Source: an uncultured Allorhizobium sp. (lineage in GTDB: Bacteria > Pseudomonadota > Alphaproteobacteria > Rhizobiales > Rhizobiaceae). From it: a stretch of DNA of 64,000 bases. Position 1 is the first letter of the stretch. Every line of letters starts with the position of its first letter. Of this stretch, positions 59,478-64,000 are shown in pieces. The stretch is taken from NCBI GenBank assembly GCA_958439205.1, contig OY288189.1, positions 1,151,001 through 1,215,000 on the forward strand, given 5' to 3'. A program made the position numbers and the translations under genes. The notes beneath the pieces were generated by a model. The model ran no database searches, was not told where the DNA came from, and saw only the letters and a program-made list of their open reading frames with translations.

Positions 59478-59969
59478 TCAGTCGGTGTCGCGCGGCGGCA
59501 GCGGCAGGTGACGTTCCAGCCGGTGAATCAGAAAGAGGACGGCGACTGCGAACATTGTCGCGATCAGACCGATCTGCCAGAAGCCCAGCCCGCAAGCGAG
59601 GCCGATCGACCCCGCGAACCAGAGGCCTGCACCTGTTGTCAGGCCTTTGACTTCCCCCTTGTTGAAGACGATCATCCCTGCGGCCAGGAACGCGACACCG
59701 GCGGTCACTGCTTCGATCAGACGGATGGGATCGAAGCGTGCGGCGTCACTGGAAAATGCTGCGTGATGGGTGATCTCGATGGTCAGGATGGCGACTATCG
59801 CGGCAGACAAGCAGACGAGAATGTGTGTGCGCAGGCCGGCCGCATGCGCGCGCCACTCGCGCTCGAAGCCCACGGCGGCGCCGCAGGCCAGTGCGATAAG
59901 AAGCCGCACGATGATCGCGGAGAGTTCGAGAGTGGTCGGCGTACCGAACGTCGTCAGTTCTGATGGCAT
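59478..59969 (-). CDS. MgtC/SapB-family membrane protein
   Basis: A 163-residue protein with four hydrophobic helices. IIVRLLIALACGAAVGFEREWRAHAAGLRTHILVCLSAAIV is the MgtC signature (GxxxGxER and LRTh). MgtC relatives inhibit or accompany Mg uptake and help survival at low Mg; the shorter SapB-like form here lacks the C-terminal regulatory domain. ATG at 59969. Convergent with the SDR gene. Confidence 0.9.
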   Translation of the reverse strand: MPSELTTFGTPTTLELSAIIVRLLIALACGAAVGFEREWRAHAAGLRTHILVCLSAAIVAILTIEITHHAAFSSDAARFDPIRLIEAVTAGVAFLAAGMIVFNKGEVKGLTTGAGLWFAGSIGLACGLGFWQIGLIATMFAVAVLFLIHRLERHLPLPPRDTD

Positions 59970-59977
59970 TTGACGAT

Positions 59978-60003
59978 CGACGGGCACCTGTCGGTGCCCG
60001 TCG
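59978..60003. terminator. Perfect 11-bp hairpin between two minus-strand genes
   Basis: CGACGGGCACC-TGTC-GGTGCCCGTCG lies between the small TYPASDP gene and the MgtC-like gene. A T-run is absent on the minus strand (ATCGTCAAAT) and weak on the plus strand (CCTTTGTT). It may limit read-through or be a processing element. Confidence 0.55.
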
Positions 60004-60010
60004 CCTTTGT

Positions 60011-60397
60011 TCAGTGCTTGTTTTCGGTGGCGCCTGCGGTCGAGGTGTAGGTCGCCGAGACCGGATCACTTGCCGGATAGGTGTCTTCAAGGCCTTCCTG
60101 CAGGGCGCTGCCACCGCGTTCACGGCTTTCCTGCTCCTGACGCAGGCTTTCGACGGCGTCGCTCGGCTCGGATTGATCAGACGAGGCGTCATCGCCGCCA
60201 TCTTCCGACAGGCCAAAACGGCTGGCCTGCAGCAGAACCACCTGGGCCTTGGCCAAAGCGTTGTCCCGGCTCAGGCCACCGCTCTCCGACTTTGCGAGAC
60301 GCACGGAAACGCTTTCACCGCCGTCGCCCAGGAATTCGACGAGGAAGCCCTCGGTGGCGCCGTTCGCTTCTGTGACTTCGGTGCTGATGATCTGCAT
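60011..60397 (-). CDS. Small acidic protein with TYPASDP motif
   Basis: A 128-residue protein. The N-terminal part (MQIISTEVTEANGATEGFLV to about 60) looks like a small beta domain; residues 65-100 are acidic and Ser/Glu-rich; the C-terminus reads LEDTYPASDPVSATYTSTAG. The 'ED(T)(F/Y)PASDP' stretch recurs at the ends of many small alphaproteobacterial proteins of unknown role. A candidate EcfG-type promoter precedes it. No enzymatic motif is visible. Confidence 0.72.
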   Translation of the reverse strand: MQIISTEVTEANGATEGFLVEFLGDGGESVSVRLAKSESGGLSRDNALAKAQVVLLQASRFGLSEDGGDDASSDQSEPSDAVESLRQEQESRERGGSALQEGLEDTYPASDPVSATYTSTAGATENKH

Positions 60398-60425
60398 GAC
60401 ACTTCTCCAGATTTGAGTTGGCGGA

Positions 60426-60452
60426 GAAACGCTGCACTATTCTGGATGTTCC
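60426..60452 (-). promoter_or_regulatory. Candidate EcfG-type promoter, best match in the window
   Basis: On the minus strand GGAAC (60452-60448), then 16 bases, then CGTTTC (60431-60426). This is the full general-stress consensus. Start of transcription would be about 20-30 bases before the TYPASDP gene at 60397. Confidence 0.65.
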
Positions 60453-60479
60453 ATGGGCGCATGTAGCTTCACAGATGTG

Positions 60480-60507
60480 GGAACCATGCGCGATGGTCGT
60501 GAGTTTG
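60480..60507 (+). promoter_or_regulatory. Weaker EcfG-like promoter facing the response regulator
   Basis: GGAAC at 60480-60484, then 18 bases, then GTTTG. It runs toward the response regulator at 60623, leaving a leader of about 100 bases. The longer spacing lowers confidence. Confidence 0.35.
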
Positions 60508-60622
60508 TCAGCCTCGAACGAAGTAACCGGCTTAACACATTGTTTACCATGTTGTTTGGCAATTTAAGAAAATCTGAACAAACCCCGGTTGAGGGCGTTG
60601 TGGTCGCAAAGGGAGTACGAAG

Positions 60623-61015
60623 ATGAGACCAGGACAGGCTCTAGCAATCGATACGATCCTCATCGTCGAGGACGACGTCTTCATTTCCATGGATGCAGCC
60701 GACGCTGTTGCGCGTGCTGGCGTCAACGTCATTACGACGGAAACCGTTCGGGATGCCCTGGAGATCCTCGACACGGAACACGTCTCCGGTGCGATCCTGG
60801 ACTTCAAGGTTCGTGACGGTGACGTTACGCCGATTGTTCAGCGGCTACGCCGCAGCGGCATTCCGTTCCGGATCGTCTCAGGCTCGGCGATCAAGGAGAT
60901 CGAGGAGAACGGTATCCCGCAGGCGCTGTGCGCGCCTAAACCCGCAGACTACCGGCAGGTGCTGGTTTCCCTGATGAAAGACGTGCCGCAGCTCGGTTCA
61001 CATAGCCGCCATTGA
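60623..61015 (+). CDS. Orphan single-domain response regulator
   Basis: A 130-residue CheY-like receiver. ILIVEDDVFISMDA forms the acidic pocket, SGAILDFKVRDGD holds the phosphoacceptor Asp and CAPKPADY the conserved Lys. No output domain and no neighbouring kinase. It resembles the receivers paired with HWE kinases in rhizobia and could take part in a relay with the HWE kinase at 12200 (inference). ATG at 60623 follows GGGAGTACGAAG. Confidence 0.88.
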   Translation: MRPGQALAIDTILIVEDDVFISMDAADAVARAGVNVITTETVRDALEILDTEHVSGAILDFKVRDGDVTPIVQRLRRSGIPFRIVSGSAIKEIEENGIPQALCAPKPADYRQVLVSLMKDVPQLGSHSRH

Positions 61016-61028
61016 TCGAGCGCGCAGA

Positions 61029-61649
61029 TCAGCTGCGCTTGGACATCAGCCGCTCGAGCGTGCGCTCGACAACATCCACCATGACCATGGTCTGATGATC
61101 GACCTCGATGTTGAGGGCGTCACCGGCTTTGTAGCGGGGAAAAGTTGTCTGGCGGAGCGTCTCGGGGATGAGGTTGATGGTGAAGGTATCATCTTCAGCC
61201 TCCGCGACCGTCAGGCTCGCGCCGTTTACGGCGAGATAGCCGCGCTTGAAGACATATTTCGCCCATTCTTCCGGCACACGAAAGCGAATGAATGCGCCGG
61301 GCATTTCCATCTTCGCCGCCACAAGTTCTGCCGTTGTTGCGATGTGACCGGCAATATTGTGTCCGCCGTTTTCATCGGTCGGCTTGGCCGAACGTTCGAT
61401 ATTGACGGGATCGCCCGTTTTGATTGTGCCGAGGTTGGTGCGCTCCAGTGTCGCGTCCATGGCGTCGAACGTGACGGTGTTGTCGGTCATGGAGGTCACG
61501 GACAGGCATACGCCTTCGACTGAAACGCTGGCGCCGATTTGCAAATCCACCATCACCCGTTCCGGAAGCTCTATGAAGAACGTGGTATAGCCGTCGTGGC
61601 GGACGACGGATTTGATCGGGGCGACGGTCTGCACGATGCCGGTATACAT
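61029..61649 (-). CDS. Riboflavin synthase, alpha chain type
   Basis: A 206-residue protein of two lumazine-binding repeats. The first starts MYTGIVQTVAPI and ends with SVEGVCLSVTSMTDNTVTFD; the second begins near GGHNIAGHIATTAE and has YLAVNGASLTVAEAEDDTFTINLIPETLRQTTF. It dismutates 6,7-dimethyl-8-ribityllumazine to riboflavin. The sequence is more like E. coli RibC/RibE than the usual alphaproteobacterial rib-operon enzyme, and it stands alone. A lumazine-binding antenna role cannot be excluded. Start ATG at 61649. Confidence 0.85.
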   Translation of the reverse strand: MYTGIVQTVAPIKSVVRHDGYTTFFIELPERVMVDLQIGASVSVEGVCLSVTSMTDNTVTFDAMDATLERTNLGTIKTGDPVNIERSAKPTDENGGHNIAGHIATTAELVAAKMEMPGAFIRFRVPEEWAKYVFKRGYLAVNGASLTVAEAEDDTFTINLIPETLRQTTFPRYKAGDALNIEVDHQTMVMVDVVERTLERLMSKRS

Positions 61650-61885
61650 GGCTGCTGTTTTCTTTCCTCGGTGGACGCGCAGCGAAGGTAATGTCTCAAG
61701 AGCCAAAGACAATCCCCGGACTGCGATCTCAGTGTTCAGCTTTTCGCACATGCGGTGAAAGTGCGCCGGTCCTGGTCGAGAACGTGCGCCTAACGACCGG
61801 GTTGCGGCTGCATGCCCGCGCGTCCTAGATCTGTCGCATCGATATTGCAGTATTCAAATCTCCTCTTCAGCGACTGGTTCATTCT

Positions 61886-62815
61886 ATGACAAAAATCCTC
61901 TGCCTCGCGCTTAATCCTGCAATCGATATCTCCAGCGATGCGGAGGTCGTGCGCCATACGCACAAGACCCGAACACACAACCAGCAACAGTTTCCTGGCG
62001 GCGGTGGCATCAATGTTGCTCGCGTCATCGCCACGCTCGGCGGGACTTGCGAGTTGATGTTCCTTTCGGGTGGGGCGACGGGGGAGCTTCTGGAGGCGAT
62101 GTTGAAGCCTCTGCCGATCGTGGAAAAGACATTCAAGATTCACGATCCCGTCCGTGTCGCCTATGCGGTTCACGAGACTTCGACCAATCTCGAATATCGT
62201 TTCGTGCCGGAAGGCCCTCTCGTGACCGAGGCGGAACTTGCTCCGGTGTTCGAAGCGATTGCCGCGAGCGACGCGGATTACGTTGTCGCCAGCGGCAGCC
62301 TGCCGCGCGGCGCGCCAGATGACACCTATGTCCGCTTGGCTGATATCGTGACTAAGAAAGGCGCGCGCTTCGTTCTCGACACATCCGGTCCGTCTCTCGC
62401 GGAGGCTTTGTCCCGATCGAAGATGTTTCTCGTAAAGCCGAGCCTCGGGGAGTTCGAGGCCTTCCTTGGGCGCAAGCTGTCGCACGAAGAAGTGGGGGCG
62501 GCCGCCCAGGCCCATGTTCACACGGGTGCTGCGCAGTATATCGCGGTCACGCTAGGCGGCGATGGTGCGGTGCTTGCGTCGGCCGACCGGATCATCCGCC
62601 TGCCGGCCATCGACGTGCCGGTCAATTCGGCAACCGGCGCCGGAGACAGTTTCGTGGCCGGCATGGTCTGGTCGCTCTCGGAGGGGTTCGAGATCGAGGA
62701 GGCCTTCCGCTTCGCTCAGGCTGCCGGTGCGGCAGCGGTCATGACGCCCGGGACCGAGCTTTGCCGCCGCCAGGACGTGACCGAGCTCTACGAGCGGGAG
62801 CGGCAGCGCGGCTGA
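61886..62815 (+). CDS. PfkB-family hexose kinase (1-phosphofructokinase group)
   Basis: A 309-residue carbohydrate kinase. CLALNPAIDISSDAEVV at the start, FPGGGGINVARVIATLGG for sugar binding and SATGAGDSFVAGMVW with the catalytic Asp in the last motif place it in the PfkB 1-phosphofructokinase / tagatose-6-phosphate kinase group. It phosphorylates a fructose or tagatose phosphate; the substrate cannot be fixed, as no PTS genes adjoin it. Divergent from riboflavin synthase with about 235 bases between. Confidence 0.9.
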   Translation: MTKILCLALNPAIDISSDAEVVRHTHKTRTHNQQQFPGGGGINVARVIATLGGTCELMFLSGGATGELLEAMLKPLPIVEKTFKIHDPVRVAYAVHETSTNLEYRFVPEGPLVTEAELAPVFEAIAASDADYVVASGSLPRGAPDDTYVRLADIVTKKGARFVLDTSGPSLAEALSRSKMFLVKPSLGEFEAFLGRKLSHEEVGAAAQAHVHTGAAQYIAVTLGGDGAVLASADRIIRLPAIDVPVNSATGAGDSFVAGMVWSLSEGFEIEEAFRFAQAAGAAAVMTPGTELCRRQDVTELYERERQRG

Positions 62816-62962
62816 TGCTCGCTGGTCGATAACGGTTGCGGGAAAACCGCGCGCTGGTTGTTTTATTACTTGTCACGATTAATCAAGTTTTATATGGGGA
62901 AGGCAGCGTACTGGTGCGGCTACGGCGCCAGGTTTTCATCATCAGTTTACAAGGAGCTCCCA

Positions 62963-64000
62963 ATGTCGCTCACTCATTCGGGACCTTCGCTCAAGCGATT
63001 TGGCGTTCTGCTTCCCCTTCTTCTCGGGGCTTCCCTTGCATTTGCCCAGCAGTCGGCGCCGACTGCGACGGAGCCTCGTGTCGTTCCTGCCCAGCCTGCT
63101 CCGGCGGTTGCGCCTTCGCAGTCTGTCTCTCCCGTGGAGGCGCCTGCCGCTGCCGTGCAGCCGGACACATCAACAGCTCCGGTTGCAACTGCTCCTGCGT
63201 CCCCTGCGACTTCCGCTTCGGCCGCTGATCCGGTTGTGCCCCAGCCGCCAGTCGTCGAGGCTCAGGCCGCTCCTGCCAGCACGCAGGCCCCTTCTGCGCC
63301 GAGCACGCCTGCTGTGGCTCCGGCTGCTGCAACCCCGGTTGAGCCCATCACTGATGCCGGCCCGGTCGAGCCTGTGTCGCCTCTCGCTCAGGAAGTGCCA
63401 GAAGCTGCGGAGAAGGTCATGCCGCATGATCTTTCGCCGGAAGGCATGTTCATGGCCGCCGACTGGGTGGTCAAATCCGTCATGATTATGCTGGCGCTCG
63501 CCTCGGTCCTGACCTGGACCGTGTGGCTTGCCAAGTCGCTGCAGCTTTTCGGTGCACGGGCCCGTGCCAAGCGTGGGCTGAAGGCGGTCACCCAGGCGCG
63601 CCAGTTGCGCGATGCCCTGCAATCGCTTGAAAACCGTGGTGGCGTCGTGGCGACCATGGTGCGCGCAGCCCAGCACGAGATGAGCCTGTCGGATGCCGCG
63701 ATCGATCAGGTCGGTGGCGACGGCGTGAAGGAGCGTGTGGCTTCTGCGCTTGCCCGCATTGAAGCGAGGGCGGGTCGGCAAATGTCGAACGGTACGGGCG
63801 TGCTCGCCAGCATCGGCTCGACGGCGCCCTTCGTCGGCTTGTTCGGTACCGTTTGGGGCATCATGAACTCCTTTATCGGCATTGCCGAGACTCAGACCAC
63901 CAATCTCGCCGTCGTTGCCCCCGGCATTGCCGAGGCGCTGCTCGCGACTGCTGTGGGCCTCGTGGCCGCCATTCCTGCTGTCATCATCTACAACGTGTTC
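62963..64000 (+). CDS. exbB: TonB-system biopolymer transport protein ExbB (3' end cut by window)
   Basis: The last 346 codons visible, open at the window edge. An N-terminal signal-like segment ([20 protein letters not shown], cleavage near AFA-QQ) is followed by a Pro/Ala/Thr-rich stretch of about 120 residues. The membrane core begins near residue 165 ([20 protein letters not shown]) and includes [21 protein letters not shown] and [20 protein letters not shown], the MotA/TolQ/ExbB signature. It energises TonB-dependent import with ExbD and TonB, expected just beyond the window. GGAGCTCC lies before the ATG. Confidence 0.93.
   Translation, partial: MSLTHSGPSLKRFGVLLPLLLGASLAFAQQSAPTATEPRVVPAQPAPAVAPSQSVSPVEAPAAAVQPDTSTAPVATAPASPATSASAADPVVPQPPVVEAQAAPASTQAPSAPSTPAVAPAAATPVEPITDAGPVEPVSPLAQEVPEAAEKVMPHDLSPEGMFMAADWVVKSVMIMLALASVLTWTVWLAKSLQLFGARARAKRGLKAVTQARQLRDALQSLENRGGVVATMVRAAQHEMSLSDAAIDQVGGDGVKERVASALARIEARAGRQMSNGTGVLASIGSTAPFVGLFGTVWGIMNSFIGIAETQTTNLAVVAPGIAEALLATAVGLVAAIPAVIIYNVF

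Noticed and set aside
61650..61885. FMN riboswitch upstream of riboflavin synthase or the PfkB gene
   Set aside because: No conserved RFN-element sequence blocks can be seen.
63000..63485. A 161-residue Leu/Arg/Ser-rich frame inside exbB
   Set aside because: Shadow of the Pro/Ala-rich exbB extension in another frame; no start signals.

Overview
The window is about 61-64% G+C by eye, densely coded on both strands, and reads as chromosome of a Rhizobiaceae bacterium (Rhizobium/Agrobacterium/Neorhizobium relatives). The strongest evidence is a complete rhizobial-type L-rhamnose locus (rhaRSTPQUK facing rhaD/rhaI), LOV and HWE histidine kinases, a BA14K-like protein, and candidate EcfG-type (GGAAC/CGTT) promoters in front of small stress-type proteins. 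I see no tRNA, rRNA, insertion sequence, prophage or CRISPR array.

Layout. 1-1.6 kb: tail of a probable LysR regulator, a creatininase-family amidohydrolase and a DCC thiol-disulfide protein. 2-8.6 kb: a five-gene operon with a DUF4212 + sodium:solute symporter pair (acetate-permease-like), a cNMP/CBS/DUF294 sensor, a small membrane protein and a membrane-anchored PAS protein ending in a DnaQ-type exonuclease. 8.8-11.8 kb: tctCBA tripartite tricarboxylate transporter behind a repeat-rich promoter. 12-16.5 kb: sensory island with an HWE kinase divergent from a LOV blue-light kinase and its response regulator, then a BA14K-like secreted protein.

16.6-27.9 kb: a sugar-acid catabolic cluster (IlvD-type dehydratase, beta-hydroxyacid dehydrogenase, DenD-like SDR, FAD-linked 2-hydroxyacid dehydrogenase, FCD-type GntR regulator, FAH-superfamily enzyme, TRAP transporter, EamA permease). 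Three promoters here carry the same TTGTCtGACAA-like palindrome, the likely operator of the GntR protein. The substrate is not resolved. 28.2 kb: a 44-residue membrane peptide behind a hairpin.

28.4-39.4 kb: the rhamnose locus, with transporter, mutarotase, kinase and repressor on the minus strand and bifunctional aldolase/dehydrogenase and isomerase on the plus strand. Two inverted 19-bp operators sit on the -35 boxes of the divergent rhaR/rhaD promoters. A YqaE/Pmp3 gene on the opposite strand separates rhaD from rhaI.

39.5-45.1 kb: an ECF sigma / anti-sigma / Bax-inhibitor-1 operon, an ExoD-like protein, a small acidic protein, a TerC/DUF475 membrane protein whose leader can fold over its own ribosome binding site, OsmC and a small secreted protein. 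45.1-52.7 kb: pbpC plus a giant alpha-2-macroglobulin (thioester intact), a periplasmic defence/peptidoglycan repair pair. 52.8-55 kb: LysR and glutaryl-CoA dehydrogenase, divergent. 55.2-64 kb: an orphan PAS protein, glgX, DUF3008 protein and SDR, MgtC-like protein, a 'TYPASDP' small protein, a response regulator, an E. coli-like riboflavin synthase, a PfkB sugar kinase and the start of exbB, cut by the window edge.

All function calls come from reading the translated sequence and remembered family motifs. No database search was run. Promoters and operators are pattern-based candidates.
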